This document shows positions 17,974-27,541 of a stretch of DNA of 64,000 nt, piece after piece. Made by a program: the position numbers and the translations under genes. Within the stretch, counting starts at the first letter, position 1; every line of letters starts with the position of its first letter. The DNA comes from Marinoscillum sp. 108 (GTDB lineage: Bacteria > Bacteroidota > Bacteroidia > Cytophagales > Cyclobacteriaceae), in NCBI RefSeq assembly GCF_902506655.1, contig NZ_LR734808.1, forward strand, positions 3,532,501-3,596,500, given 5' to 3'. The notes below the pieces were generated by a model, which saw nothing but the letters and a program-made list of their open reading frames with translations, ran no database searches and was not told where the DNA came from.

Positions 17974-18420
17974 ATGAAACCTACTAAGCCCGTTATGAAT
18001 ACATTTTTGAAGCTTTTTGGAGTGGTTGTTATGGCCGTACTGGTCGTGGCTTGTTCTGGTAAAAAGGAAAAGGAAACCCCTGAGGATGCCATGACTGAAC
18101 TAAAGGATTCTTTTGAAGAAGAGAAAAAGGATCTGAAGTACGAGTTGGAAGAGATCAAACTGGATGTGGAGAAAGAGTTGGACAATCTGGATGACAAGAT
18201 CGCTGAGGCAACAGATCAAAATAAAACACTTTTGGAGAAAATGAAGGCAGATCTCAATGAAAAGGCCGATGACCTTGACCGTGCCATAGATAAGGTGGAA
18301 AACTCAACCAAGCAGGCGTGGAATGATACCAGGGAATTTGCCGCTGAGACCTCAGAGGATGTGAAGAGTTCACTTAAGGACTTTGGCGAAAAGATTAAAG
18401 AAAAGTTCAGTAACTCCTAA
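17974..18420 (+). CDS. coiled-coil lipoprotein
   Basis: 148 residues. Signal peptide and lipobox (VLVVACSG, Cys27), then an almost wholly charged helical body with repeated K/E/D heptads (about 35-148), such as EEEKKDLKYELEEIKLD. It is probably attached to the outer or inner membrane and forms a long helical bundle. The composition resembles apolipoprotein- or LEA-like stress proteins, but no family is certain. It is transcribed divergently from the pspC operon, which may suggest a common stress role. An in-frame Met at residue 8 (17995) could be the real start. A strong terminator follows. Confidence 0.8.
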   Translation: MKPTKPVMNTFLKLFGVVVMAVLVVACSGKKEKETPEDAMTELKDSFEEEKKDLKYELEEIKLDVEKELDNLDDKIAEATDQNKTLLEKMKADLNEKADDLDRAIDKVENSTKQAWNDTREFAAETSEDVKSSLKDFGEKIKEKFSNS

Positions 18421-18447
18421 AATTTAGGAACTAAATAGTAGAAAGTG

Positions 18448-18480
18448 AAAAGCCATTCCGAATTTCGGAATGGCTTTTTT
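18448..18480 (+). terminator. strong intrinsic terminator after the coiled-coil lipoprotein gene
   Basis: AAAAGCCATTCCGA pairs perfectly with TCGGAATGGCTTTT around AATT and ends in six Ts, 27 bases past the stop. Confidence 0.9.
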
Positions 18481-18514
18481 GTGTTGAACATGTGCCGGGT
18501 GTATTGATTTTATT

Positions 18515-18856
18515 GGATCAAGCAATATTTGTGTGGGTATCACTTCAGAGTTTATATTTTGCAAAACTGAAAAAAATCCACTGTAGATCCAGAAAAGTAA
18601 GGGCACAAAGGCGGGTGGGGCATCCAAGGCAAGTGTGAATCATTTTGACTCCAGAAAATTTTTAAAAAAAGCCAAAAACGATGAGTCGAAATGATTTTTT
18701 GCGTTGGTGCCTTTTCTTTTGCTTCGTTTTTCTTTGGGCAAGCAAAGAAAATGAAGGGTAAGTAGCCGATCAGTTGGATTGAGTCATATGAGGTGCCAGA
18801 TTACGGATCACTATCCATCTTTAATACAATCACCCCACAGATTTTCGGGTTGATCC
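18515..18856. mobile_element. MITE-like repeat, copy A (complete, with target duplication)
   Basis: A 342-base non-coding element with imperfect terminal inverted repeats of about 24 bases: left GGATCAAGCAATATTTGTGT, right ending in GGTTGATCC after CCCCACAGATTT. It is bracketed by an 8-base direct repeat ATTTTATT (18507-18514 and 18857-18864), as left by a transposase. Inside are two inverted repeats: AATCATTTTGACTC (18638-18651) with GAGTCGAAATGATT (18683-18696), and a T/C-rich stem 18723-18736 with 18743-18755. Related copies lie at 42663-42874 and 42880-43219. No transposase is in the window; the element would move in trans. Confidence 0.75.
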
Positions 18857-18864
18857 ATTTTATT

Positions 18865-19014
18865 GAAGACAAAGGCGACCTATCGTATAAGCATACCTCA
18901 CTTTTGTCTCAATAATGATAAAAGATGCCTGTTTCACTTGGTCTAATATCGGATAATTCAAATCTTTACTGGAAAGGTGTACGTTACCTACATTGTCACT
19001 TTACTTTCATCCTT
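18865..19014. other. non-coding leader between MITE copy A and the amidohydrolase gene
   Basis: About 150 A/T-rich bases. The open frame of the next gene extends back to 18925, but that part reads as unlikely protein. I see no clear promoter box. Confidence 0.4.
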
Positions 19015-20145
19015 ATGAACAGAATATTTACCCTGGCCTTTGCCCTTGTTTTAAGTCTTACCCTATTTGGTCAGGAGTCTGACTCTGAACCTGTGATGGA
19101 TTTCGAGCGCTATGATCCCATTTCCTCCCTTGTCGTGCCAGAGCATCCGGTTACCCGGGCCAGGTTCCCTTTTATTGATGTGCACAGTCACCAGTGGAAC
19201 CTCACAAAGGACAGGATCGCCAAGATTGTTGGGGAAATGGATACGCTGAACATGGGGATCATGGTGAACCTGAGTGGCAGGGGATATGACAGGGAAGCGG
19301 GCGATATTGGTAGTCAGGAGTATCTGGCCGGTATGACCAGTCGTATAGCGGGCGAAGCTCCGGGTAGAATTGTGGTTTTCACCAATGTTTCCTTCAAAGA
19401 AATAGGTAATCCGGGATGGTCTGAAGAGGCCGTTCGCCAGTTGGAAGAAGATGTGAAAAACGGTGCCAAAGGGCTGAAAATTTACAAGAGCCTCGGGATG
19501 GGAATCAACGATGTGAATGGGAATCGGGTGGCCATAGATGACCCCAGGATTGACCCTGTTTGGGCCAAATGTGGTGATTTGGGGATTCCGGTGATCATTC
19601 ATGCGGCAGACCCTAAGCCGTTTTGGGACGATCATGACGAGAAAAACGAGCGCTGGCTGGAGTTGAAACTGCGGCCAGGCAGAAAGAGGAGTACTACTGA
19701 CCCGGCTCCCTGGGAGCAGATCATAGCTGAGCAACATCATATTTTTGCTAAACACCCGGGGACCACTTTCATCAATGCACACATGGGATGGATGGCCAAT
19801 GATCTACAGGCTTTGGGAGACCATTTGGACCAATATGCCAATGTGAATGTGGGTATAGGGGCTGTGATTGCTGAGTTGGGGAGACAGCCACGAGCCGCCA
19901 AAGCATTTTTTGAACAATATTCAGATAGAATTTTGTTTGCCAAGGATGCCTATAATCCAGAGGAGTACTACACCTATTTTCGGGTGCTGGAGACTGCCGA
20001 CGAGTATTTTCCGTACTACAAAAAGTACCATGCTTTTTGGCGTATGTATGGGCTGGATTTATCTGATGAGGTGTTGAAAAAGGTATATTACAAAAATGCC
20101 CTCAGAATCATTCCGGGGCTCGATGCATCGCTTTTTCCAAAATAG
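19015..20145 (+). CDS. exported amidohydrolase-2 family metal hydrolase
   Basis: 376 residues from the ATG at 19015, where a signal peptide begins (MNRIFTLAFALVLSLTLFGQ). The upstream part of the open frame (to 18925) has no signal and is left out. Family motifs: DVHSH near the start (HxH metal site), IIHAADPKPFWDD in the middle, INAHMGW, and AKDAYNPEEYYTYFRVLE with the last metal-binding Asp. A conserved tail follows (KKVYYKNALRIIPGLD). PF04909 members are amidohydrolases or decarboxylases; this exported form has no known substrate. It stands alone between the MITE and the hybrid kinase. Confidence 0.85.
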   Translation: MNRIFTLAFALVLSLTLFGQESDSEPVMDFERYDPISSLVVPEHPVTRARFPFIDVHSHQWNLTKDRIAKIVGEMDTLNMGIMVNLSGRGYDREAGDIGSQEYLAGMTSRIAGEAPGRIVVFTNVSFKEIGNPGWSEEAVRQLEEDVKNGAKGLKIYKSLGMGINDVNGNRVAIDDPRIDPVWAKCGDLGIPVIIHAADPKPFWDDHDEKNERWLELKLRPGRKRSTTDPAPWEQIIAEQHHIFAKHPGTTFINAHMGWMANDLQALGDHLDQYANVNVGIGAVIAELGRQPRAAKAFFEQYSDRILFAKDAYNPEEYYTYFRVLETADEYFPYYKKYHAFWRMYGLDLSDEVLKKVYYKNALRIIPGLDASLFPK

Positions 20146-20297
20146 CAATGCGCTTTGAGGTGATCCATGGATGTGATTTTTGAGAGAGAATGCATGCCAA
20201 AAGTTGGATTATATCGATATGAATACCCGACTCATCTAAAACCTTAACCCTTGATGAGTGCAATTTCCTACATTTATTAATTCTCAGAGCCAGGAAA

Positions 20298-22040
20298 TTG
20301 ACACTCAAAAAATTCATACCGTCATTAGGTACCAACGTTCCCATAGAGGTCAAACTCTTTGAGGTCACTTTGATATTGACCATCCTGATTCTCTATTTCT
20401 GGCTCGTATTTGGTTTTTTTTCCGGGTATGAGAATGCCATCATGGTGATTTACCTTGGTGGAGCTATCACTTATACAGGTTTTTATATAGCGCACAAAAG
20501 ATGGGCAGTCTTTAGAATGATGACTGTCGGATATTACAGCCTGCTTTATCTTTTGCTAGGCCTGGCCTGGTTACCTTCTGGTGGTGTAATGGGCTCTATT
20601 CACAACATGTTTGCGCTCATTTTCTTATCTGGGTTACTCATTCTCAAACCCAAAGAGTTTAGGCTTTTCATAGTGGTCTCTCTCACGATGGTACTTGGTT
20701 TTACGGTCTTTGAAATTGTCAATCCTGATGCAGCTAGACCCTATACGGATGAAAGGCAATGGATGATTGATATTGCTGTGTCTAATGCCCTGATGCTCTC
20801 GGTACTTTCTTTCACTTTGTTTTTTTATAAAAAAGAATATGAGAGGGACAGGGAAAGATTAAAAGCATCTAACATCTCCCTAAGTAGAGAGAAGTTGCGT
20901 GCCGAGTCGGCTGATCGCATTAAGACCAGCTTTTTGACTAATATAAGTCATGAGATCAGAACACCACTCAATGGAGTGCTTGGCAATCTCGATCTTCTGA
21001 AAAGGACCAAACTTTCTCCAGAACAGGCCCTTCTACTTAAGGACATGAGCCATTGTAGCGATATTCTGCATGGACTTATTTCGGATCTACTGGACATCAC
21101 TATGATAGAAGAAGAGGGGATGGTCCTGCAAGAGGACAGAATAGATCTGCACATGGTGGTGTCTAATGTGATACAGTTTTTTATTCCGAAAGTGGCTTTA
21201 AAGACTGGAAATGTTTCCATCAATTATCATTCGGACAAGCGAATCCCTAAGTACCTGAGAGGTGACCTTACCCGAGTACGTCAGGTACTGATCAATCTCG
21301 TAAACAACGCAGTGAAGTTTACCGATGAGGGGGAAATCAATATCCGCTCAGTACTTTTATCTAAAACTTCCCGACAGGCCGAGATTAAAATAAGTGTTGC
21401 TGACACGGGCATGGGAATTCCCGAGGCTCAGCGAGCTCATATTTTTAACAGATTTCATCGGGATGATAACAACCCTTCTTTGGAAGGCATAGGCCTTGGT
21501 TTGAGTGTTTGTAAAAAGGTGGTGGAAGCCATTGGTGGGGAGATTGGGTTGGAGAAATCAGCGGAGAAAGGGTCGTGTTTTTACTTCATTCTCCCGTTCA
21601 AAATTGAAGGGTCTAAGTGGGATGATCCTGAAATTGAAGAACCTACCATCAACAAGTATTCTCACCTGAATGTACTGGTAGCTGAAGACCAGCAGGTGAA
21701 CCAGCTCGTTACCAGAAAAATGCTCCGAACATTGGGCGTGAGTAATGTGGAGATTGCTGAGAATGGGAAGAAGGTGGTGGAAATGGCTGCATTGAAAGCC
21801 TATGATTTTATACTGATGGATGTGCGTATGCCCATCATGAGCGGAATAGAAGCTACACGCGAAATTCTCAAATCCGCAAGCTCCAGACCTCCTGTGATTG
21901 TAGCCGTGACGGCCAATGTCACCAAACACGAGATGCAGGACTGTTTTGAGGCCGGAATGAGGGACTTCATCAGCAAGCCCTTTAGCCTTGAGGTGTTGCG
22001 ATCCTCTTTCGAGAAGTTTCTGGGTAAGGAAAAAGCCTGA
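20298..22040 (+). CDS. hybrid sensor histidine kinase/response regulator
   Basis: 580 residues, starting at TTG (20298) with an AGGA just upstream; no in-frame ATG precedes the membrane region. Five or six transmembrane helices (about 20-185) form the sensor. HisKA follows with His218 in ISHEIRTPLNGVLGN. HATPase_c has NAVKFTDEGE, DTGMGIP and GIGLGLSVCKKVV. A C-terminal receiver domain (about 455-575) has Asp508 in FILMDVRMP and KPFS. It probably passes phosphate internally or to an unlinked HPt/regulator. No DNA-binding output and no partner gene lie adjacent; the nearby PUL has its own sigma system. Confidence 0.92.
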   Translation: MTLKKFIPSLGTNVPIEVKLFEVTLILTILILYFWLVFGFFSGYENAIMVIYLGGAITYTGFYIAHKRWAVFRMMTVGYYSLLYLLLGLAWLPSGGVMGSIHNMFALIFLSGLLILKPKEFRLFIVVSLTMVLGFTVFEIVNPDAARPYTDERQWMIDIAVSNALMLSVLSFTLFFYKKEYERDRERLKASNISLSREKLRAESADRIKTSFLTNISHEIRTPLNGVLGNLDLLKRTKLSPEQALLLKDMSHCSDILHGLISDLLDITMIEEEGMVLQEDRIDLHMVVSNVIQFFIPKVALKTGNVSINYHSDKRIPKYLRGDLTRVRQVLINLVNNAVKFTDEGEINIRSVLLSKTSRQAEIKISVADTGMGIPEAQRAHIFNRFHRDDNNPSLEGIGLGLSVCKKVVEAIGGEIGLEKSAEKGSCFYFILPFKIEGSKWDDPEIEEPTINKYSHLNVLVAEDQQVNQLVTRKMLRTLGVSNVEIAENGKKVVEMAALKAYDFILMDVRMPIMSGIEATREILKSASSRPPVIVAVTANVTKHEMQDCFEAGMRDFISKPFSLEVLRSSFEKFLGKEKA

Positions 22041-22055
22041 CAAACCGGTGAGGTG

Positions 22056-22088
22056 GCTCAGCCACAGGACTGAGCGTTGATTTTTTTC
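22056..22088 (+). terminator. weak intrinsic terminator after the hybrid kinase
   Basis: GCTCAG (22056-22061) pairs with CTGAGC (22070-22075) around an 8-base loop, then GTTGA and seven Ts. The stem is short and the T-run is offset. Confidence 0.35.
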
Positions 22089-22218
22089 CATGTACGCGCT
22101 CATTTCTTTCCGATCCTCCCGTTTCCTTCAAAATTGAAAATTTTGAAAATATCTTTAACTTAATTTTTTGATGTGTAAAATCTGATGGTTATTTACCATT
22201 GGAATTACAATAGGTTTA

Positions 22219-22812
22219 ATGAAGTCTAGAGAACTCTATATTGCTTACAGTGTGCGAAGGGACCATGATCTCTGGCAAGACCTTTGCGCGGGAGATAGAA
22301 ACGCTCTGGATTATATTTACTACTCTCAGGTGCCGGCCCTTTTGTCTTATGGTCGCTACTTAACACCCGATTCCACACTCGTGGATGATTGTATTCAGGA
22401 CCTTTTTGTGGATTTGTGGGTGAAGCGGGATCGTCTGGGACCGGTTCGCACCATCCGATTTTACCTGATGAAATCCCTTAAGCACAGAATAGTCAGAGAA
22501 CTACAAAACCAGAAGAAGCGTAGGAGTCTGACCGAATCAGAGGGTGCTTTTGAGGAACTGGAAGATCCCAATCCATTTTTTTCTGCCGGCCAGTATCAGC
22601 CAACATCCGCTGTAGTGGAGTGCCTGAATAAGCTCTCACCTCTCCAAAAGGAGATCGTCTATCTGAAATATTTCAATGGACTGAGCTTCGATGAAATTGG
22701 CGATATCCTTGAGTTGGACAAAAAACAGCTCTACAACGCCCTTTCCAAGGCCATGCACAACCTCAGAGGAATGCTGAAATTGGCAGTGCTAATGATTTTG
22801 CTTGTTTATTGA
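22219..22812 (+). CDS. FecI-like ECF RNA polymerase sigma factor
   Basis: 197 residues with region 2 (DNALDYIYYSQVPALLSYGRYLT ... DCIQDLFVDLWVKRD, here starting DRNALDYIYYSQ) and region 4 (LSPLQKEIVYLKYFNGLSFDEIGDILELDKKQLYNALSKAM). It lacks the sensor extensions of other ECF groups. It is followed by a FecR-like anti-sigma gene and a SusC with a signalling (STN) domain, so it should switch on the PUL when the SusC/SusD pair meets its glycan. A short TATTGAT/ATCAATA hairpin (22807-22825) overlaps its stop. Confidence 0.9.
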   Translation: MKSRELYIAYSVRRDHDLWQDLCAGDRNALDYIYYSQVPALLSYGRYLTPDSTLVDDCIQDLFVDLWVKRDRLGPVRTIRFYLMKSLKHRIVRELQNQKKRRSLTESEGAFEELEDPNPFFSAGQYQPTSAVVECLNKLSPLQKEIVYLKYFNGLSFDEIGDILELDKKQLYNALSKAMHNLRGMLKLAVLMILLVY

Positions 22813-22966
22813 TAAATAATCAATAGATCAAGTCATATTCTACATAAATCATTAAATCATCACTATTTCGTTGTTGTTGTTGCAAATGTTTAAAAATTTC
22901 TTCTTTTCCGGGGAGTAATTTGAGCATGCGCTGTATCTGTAGGATATAAAAGCTCAAAATACCTAC

Positions 22967-24022
22967 GTGAAGACCTGGAAGAAAAAATACGATGATTATA
23001 ACCTGGAGGATTTGCTCCTGGACGAGTCTTTCATTTCCTGGGTTCAGGGAGGGAAAGAAGCGTCGAGTCCCTGGAAGTCCCGTTTGCTGGAGAGTCAGAA
23101 ACTCAGTGAAGAAGCTGCCAAGGCTGAGGAGATTATCGGACAACTCCAATGGCGCGAGTTTCAAGGAGACAATAAACGAATTGAAAACCTCAAAGATAGA
23201 ATTGACATTAGAATAAGAGCGTCTGACGTAAGAGATGAGTTTGGCGCTTATCAGGAAAAGCCAGCCTCATCCAATTGGTACAGGCTTCTGGCTGCTGCTT
23301 GTCTTGCACTACTCCTGATGGGGTCTATTGGGTACTACCTCGCCAATCAGAATCCTGTGGTGGAGAAAAACCTGTCTCAGGAAGTAGAGGTCAGAAATAC
23401 CCGCAATGGTCAGAAGCTGATGGTTCATCTCAACGATGGCTCCAAGGTGAAGCTCAACTCAGGAAGTACCATCAAATACCAGAAATACTTCAGTGATACC
23501 AGCAGGGTCATTGAGCTGCAGGGTGAAGCATTCTTTGAAGTGGCCAGGGATTCACTGAGGCCATTCAGGGTAGTGGCTGGAGGTACGGTCACCGAAGCAC
23601 TCGGTACCTCTTTCAATATCTACTCGGAGATGGGTGACCCCACCAAAGTATCACTGGTCACGGGGAAAGTTTCTGTGACCTCCACCAGTACTCAGGAGCA
23701 GGTACTTCTCAGGCCGGGGCAGATGGTTAAGGCGCTGGCCGGCTCTCTGGGGTCTGTAGCTTCTTATGAATATGGTGAAATAGCCTGGAAGGATGATGTG
23801 CTCTTTTTCCTCAGATGCGATCAGGGTGAGGTGTTTGAAAAACTGGAAAAGTGGTACGGGGTAAACTTTCGAATCGAAGGAAAGCTAAGTGGAGGATGGA
23901 ACTACTCGGGGAGTTTTGATGGCCAGACCTTACATGCAGTGCTTACGAGCATCGGATATGCAGAAGACTTTACTTTTCAGATAAAGAATAAAGAAGTTGT
24001 GATCAAACCCAAGACATTATGA
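22967..24022 (+). CDS. FecR-like anti-sigma factor
   Basis: 351 residues from a GTG (22967); upstream in-frame ATGs run into stops. A cytoplasmic N-terminal region that should hold the sigma factor (about 1-95) is followed by one membrane helix (LLAAACLALLLMGSIGYYLA, about 103-122). The periplasmic FecR domain has LNDGSKVKLNSGS, VIELQGEAFFEVARD and ALGTSFNIYSE. A DUF4974-like domain (about 270-351) has KLEKWYGVNFRIEG. It passes the signal from the SusC STN domain to the sigma factor. Unlike the second locus in this window, it is separated from susC by 123 bases. Confidence 0.9.
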   Translation: MKTWKKKYDDYNLEDLLLDESFISWVQGGKEASSPWKSRLLESQKLSEEAAKAEEIIGQLQWREFQGDNKRIENLKDRIDIRIRASDVRDEFGAYQEKPASSNWYRLLAAACLALLLMGSIGYYLANQNPVVEKNLSQEVEVRNTRNGQKLMVHLNDGSKVKLNSGSTIKYQKYFSDTSRVIELQGEAFFEVARDSLRPFRVVAGGTVTEALGTSFNIYSEMGDPTKVSLVTGKVSVTSTSTQEQVLLRPGQMVKALAGSLGSVASYEYGEIAWKDDVLFFLRCDQGEVFEKLEKWYGVNFRIEGKLSGGWNYSGSFDGQTLHAVLTSIGYAEDFTFQIKNKEVVIKPKTL

Positions 24023-24039
24023 GATGAATGACGGCTAAA

Positions 24040-24105
24040 AAAAAGAAGGCTTTCGGAAGCCGAAAACCTTCAGATGTGATTACCCATTGGCGTGACGTAA
24101 TCACA
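24040..24105 (+). promoter_or_regulatory. two stem-loops in the fecR-susC gap
   Basis: Stem-loop 1: AAGGCTTTCGG and CCGAAAACCTT (about 24045-24070) with one mismatch. Stem-loop 2: TGTGATTAC (24075-24083) and GTAATCACA (24097-24105), perfect, 13-base loop. Neither is followed by a T-run, so they may be attenuators, processing sites or protein-binding sites that set susC against fecR. Confidence 0.4.
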
Positions 24106-24145
24106 AAATAGTTTAACAATTGGACATTATTAAACATGTAAATAT

Positions 24146-27100
24146 ATGAAAATATTTATACAGCAATCCCTGTATTTAATGAACTGGATGCTTAGAATTT
24201 TTATGATACAGGCGGTTTTTGCCACCGTTCTGTTTGCCAATAATGGAAATGCTCAGTACAAGAGCGTCAAAGATATCCATGTGAACCTTTCATTCAATGA
24301 TACGGAATTGATCGAGAGTTTTTCTACTGTGGAGCAGCTGACAGACTTGACCTTCTCTTATGACCACCGAGTGTTGGATAAAAATCAGAAGCGTCTGACT
24401 TATGCCAGTAAGGGAGCTACCGTAGAGGAGTTTTTACTCTTTTTATCCAAAGAATACGGGCTCACCTTTCGCCAGGTCAATAATGTGATTAGCACACAGA
24501 AAAAGAAAGCCCCTTTTACCAGGGATGAAGTGGAAGTGATCATTGGGGAAGTTACCATCAAGGGAAGGGTGACTGATGAAAATGGTGAAGGACTTCCCGG
24601 GGCTACCATTACTATCAAAGGTTCTTCACAGGGAACCATTACTGACGTGGAAGGAAACTTCACCCTCTCTGTTGAGGAAACTGCACAGGTCTTGGTAATT
24701 TCTTTTGTGGGTTATGTCACCCAGGAGGTGAGTATTGCTGGGGCCACTGAGGTGAATGTCTCCATGGAACCTGATTTTCAGGGCCTGCAGGAAGTAGTGG
24801 TCATTGGTTATCAGACGGTGCAAAAGAAAGATCTTACGGGATCCACAGCTATTATCAGTCCGGAATCCTCAGCACGGGTTACCGCCAACTCATTGGCAGA
24901 ATCCATTCAGGGCCTGGCACCGGGTATCACCGTTAGAAACGGAGGAGCGCCAGGGCAATCTTCAGTTATTGAAATCAGGGGAGTGGGTAGTTTTGCGGAC
25001 ATCAATCCCCTTTATGTCATAGATGGGATGCTTGCAGATGCCAATCCTACCATCAACACCAATGACATTGAATCCATTCAGATTTTAAAAGATGCCTCTG
25101 CTGCTGCCATCTATGGCTCCAGAGCGGCCAATGGGGTGATCATCATCACCACCAAGCAAGGCAAGGCCGGCCCTATGAAAGTGAGTTTTTCTGGTAAAAA
25201 GGGTGTGCAACAACTGCCCAACAGATGGGATGTGATGAACAGCACAGAATTTGCGGCCATGCAAACTGCACAATATGAAAACTCGGGATTAACACCGCCA
25301 GCACTGGTGGGCACCGACTTTGATCCCAATGTGAATACCGACTGGCAGGATGAAATCATCCGAATGGGAACTTTACAAGACTACAACGTGAGTCTTTCAG
25401 GAGGTTCTGGCAGTGGTACTTATATGATTTCCGGAAGTTTCTTTGAAAACGAAGGGGTGCTCAAGGGAAGAGATTTCGAAAGATACAGCTTCAGGGTAAA
25501 CAGTACCAGCAAAATAGGTCGGGTGACCTTTGGAGAGAACGTTCTTCTTTCTCATTCAATTACCAACACCCCTGATGCCGGAAATCCATTTTATGATATG
25601 CCGCAACTCCTGCCGGTGATCCCTGTTCAGGGAGAGGACTACGTCTCAGAGGGTAACCCTTCAGGTTGGGGAATTGGGTCAGTCAATGCACCCTCTTATG
25701 CCTGGAACCCGGTGGCCATTCTGGATTTGAGCCAGCGAAACAGTCAGTATTCCAAACTGGTTGGGAATGCCTATATCAATGTGAAAATTACTGACTGGAT
25801 CAGCTATAAGTTCAATGCCGGGCTGGAAGCCAGCTTTGATTACTCCAAGTACTTGAGAAAAGATGGGGTGTGGTCGTTCAATGCAGCGGTCTATCCAAGT
25901 TCTGTGGCGGACACCCGATCTACCTGGTTCAGCAAGCTTTTTGAACACACGCTTAATATCAACAAGGAGATTGGAAAGCATTCGCTGAATGCGGTGGTGG
26001 GTATCTCGCAACAGTCCTCGCAAAGGGAAGAAACCTTTGCACAGCGAAGCGAGCTACAGCAGTTCAACGGTCAGTATCTCAACACCATCAACTCAGCTAC
26101 CGGAGATCCCACAGCCAGCGGATCCAGAACGTTGGATAATTTCATTATGGGCTATATGGGCCGGATCAACTATGTATATGATGACCGATACCTGCTCACA
26201 CTTACTGGAAGAATTGATAAAAACTCGAGGTTTGCAGAGGACTATCGCACGGGTGTATTTCCTTCTATTGCTGCCGGATGGAGAATCAGCGAAGAAGGAT
26301 TTTTCAACGTGCCTTTTATTTCCAACCTGAAACTTACTGGCTCTTATGGTCAACTGGGAGTGATCCCGGGTCAGGTAGGCTCATGGGATTACCTGGGTAA
26401 CCTCAACAGCAACCCCAGGGCTATTTTTGGTCCCGATCAGGCGGCCAATGTAGGTGCCTATCAGGCGCGGATTGCCAATACGCAACTGAAGTGGGAAACA
26501 AGGATTTCGCAAAACGTAGGGGTAGAAGCAGGGCTATTGGATGACCGAATTTTGTTTACAGCAGAGTGGTACAACTCCCTGTCGCAGGATGCCATTTTGC
26601 AGATTCCATTGCCTCAGTACCTTGGCAACTTAGGGGGAAATCCTTTTGTGAATGCCGGATCCATCCGCAACCAGGGACTGGAAGTGAGTGCCGCTTATCG
26701 CAAACGTGAGGGCGCTTTCAAGTGGGATGCCTCAGTCAACTTTACTACCATCAAAAACAAAGTGGAAGATGTGGGAAATCAGGGTGAGGGAATTGACTAT
26801 ATCCCAACAGGATTGACCAGATCCAAGATAGGAAGACCTATCTCTGAGTGGTACCTCCTGAAAACAGCCGGAATTTTCCAGAGTGCTCAGGAAGTGCTGG
26901 ATCACACCACGGCAGATGGCACGGTTATACAGCCGGCGGCCCAGCCTGGTGACATTCGTTTTGTGGATGTAAATGGTGACGGACAAATCACCGAAGACGA
27001 CAGAGACTACAGTGGAAAGTCACCATGGCCTACACTTCAGGCCGGAGGTCAGTTCAATGCCTCCTACCAAAACTTCACCCTGAATCTCCAACTCATTGGG

Positions 27101-27529
27101 GTATTCGGCAACACCATTTACAATGGCGTGAGACAGGTGTTAGATGGTTATCAGAATACCAACTTCAGAAGGGATATTCAGCCCTGGACTGAGGACAACC
27201 CCAACACCAGTGACCCGAGGATTGGAGTGGCTACAGATGATGTGGCGCTCTCGCAAAATGCCACCAACAGTACCAGGTGGCTGGAAGATGGCTCTTATTT
27301 GAGGATCAGAAACCTGGAATTGGGTTATAATTTCTCAGATCATTTATTTGGGGAGTCTGGTATTCAAAATGCAAGACTCTACCTGAGTGGACAAAACCTG
27401 CTCACATTCACCAAGTATTCAGGATTGGATCCAGACGTGGTGGGCAATGGAATTCTTGAGCGCGGCTTTGATGCAGGCAACTGGCCATCGAGCAGGGTTT
27501 ATTCTTTAGGACTTCAATTTCAATTTTAA
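24146..27529 (+). CDS. SusC/RagA-type TonB-dependent outer-membrane transporter with STN signalling domain
   Basis: 1127 residues. Signal peptide (to about GNAQ), an STN domain (about 45-115, VNLSFNDTELIESF...LTFSYDH), a carboxypeptidase-regulatory-like beta-sandwich (about 130-215, GRVTDENGEGLPGATITIKG), then plug (YQTVQKKDLTGSTAII; SAAAIYGSRAANGVIIITTK) and the 22-strand barrel, ending in an aromatic (LQFQF). It imports oligosaccharides with the SusD lid lipoprotein, powered by TonB-ExbBD. The STN domain makes it also the sensor for the FecR/ECF pair upstream. susD follows 12 bases on. Confidence 0.95.
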   Translation: MKIFIQQSLYLMNWMLRIFMIQAVFATVLFANNGNAQYKSVKDIHVNLSFNDTELIESFSTVEQLTDLTFSYDHRVLDKNQKRLTYASKGATVEEFLLFLSKEYGLTFRQVNNVISTQKKKAPFTRDEVEVIIGEVTIKGRVTDENGEGLPGATITIKGSSQGTITDVEGNFTLSVEETAQVLVISFVGYVTQEVSIAGATEVNVSMEPDFQGLQEVVVIGYQTVQKKDLTGSTAIISPESSARVTANSLAESIQGLAPGITVRNGGAPGQSSVIEIRGVGSFADINPLYVIDGMLADANPTINTNDIESIQILKDASAAAIYGSRAANGVIIITTKQGKAGPMKVSFSGKKGVQQLPNRWDVMNSTEFAAMQTAQYENSGLTPPALVGTDFDPNVNTDWQDEIIRMGTLQDYNVSLSGGSGSGTYMISGSFFENEGVLKGRDFERYSFRVNSTSKIGRVTFGENVLLSHSITNTPDAGNPFYDMPQLLPVIPVQGEDYVSEGNPSGWGIGSVNAPSYAWNPVAILDLSQRNSQYSKLVGNAYINVKITDWISYKFNAGLEASFDYSKYLRKDGVWSFNAAVYPSSVADTRSTWFSKLFEHTLNINKEIGKHSLNAVVGISQQSSQREETFAQRSELQQFNGQYLNTINSATGDPTASGSRTLDNFIMGYMGRINYVYDDRYLLTLTGRIDKNSRFAEDYRTGVFPSIAAGWRISEEGFFNVPFISNLKLTGSYGQLGVIPGQVGSWDYLGNLNSNPRAIFGPDQAANVGAYQARIANTQLKWETRISQNVGVEAGLLDDRILFTAEWYNSLSQDAILQIPLPQYLGNLGGNPFVNAGSIRNQGLEVSAAYRKREGAFKWDASVNFTTIKNKVEDVGNQGEGIDYIPTGLTRSKIGRPISEWYLLKTAGIFQSAQEVLDHTTADGTVIQPAAQPGDIRFVDVNGDGQITEDDRDYSGKSPWPTLQAGGQFNASYQNFTLNLQLIGVFGNTIYNGVRQVLDGYQNTNFRRDIQPWTEDNPNTSDPRIGVATDDVALSQNATNSTRWLEDGSYLRIRNLELGYNFSDHLFGESGIQNARLYLSGQNLLTFTKYSGLDPDVVGNGILERGFDAGNWPSSRVYSLGLQFQF

Positions 27530-27541
27530 ACCAGCACGATC

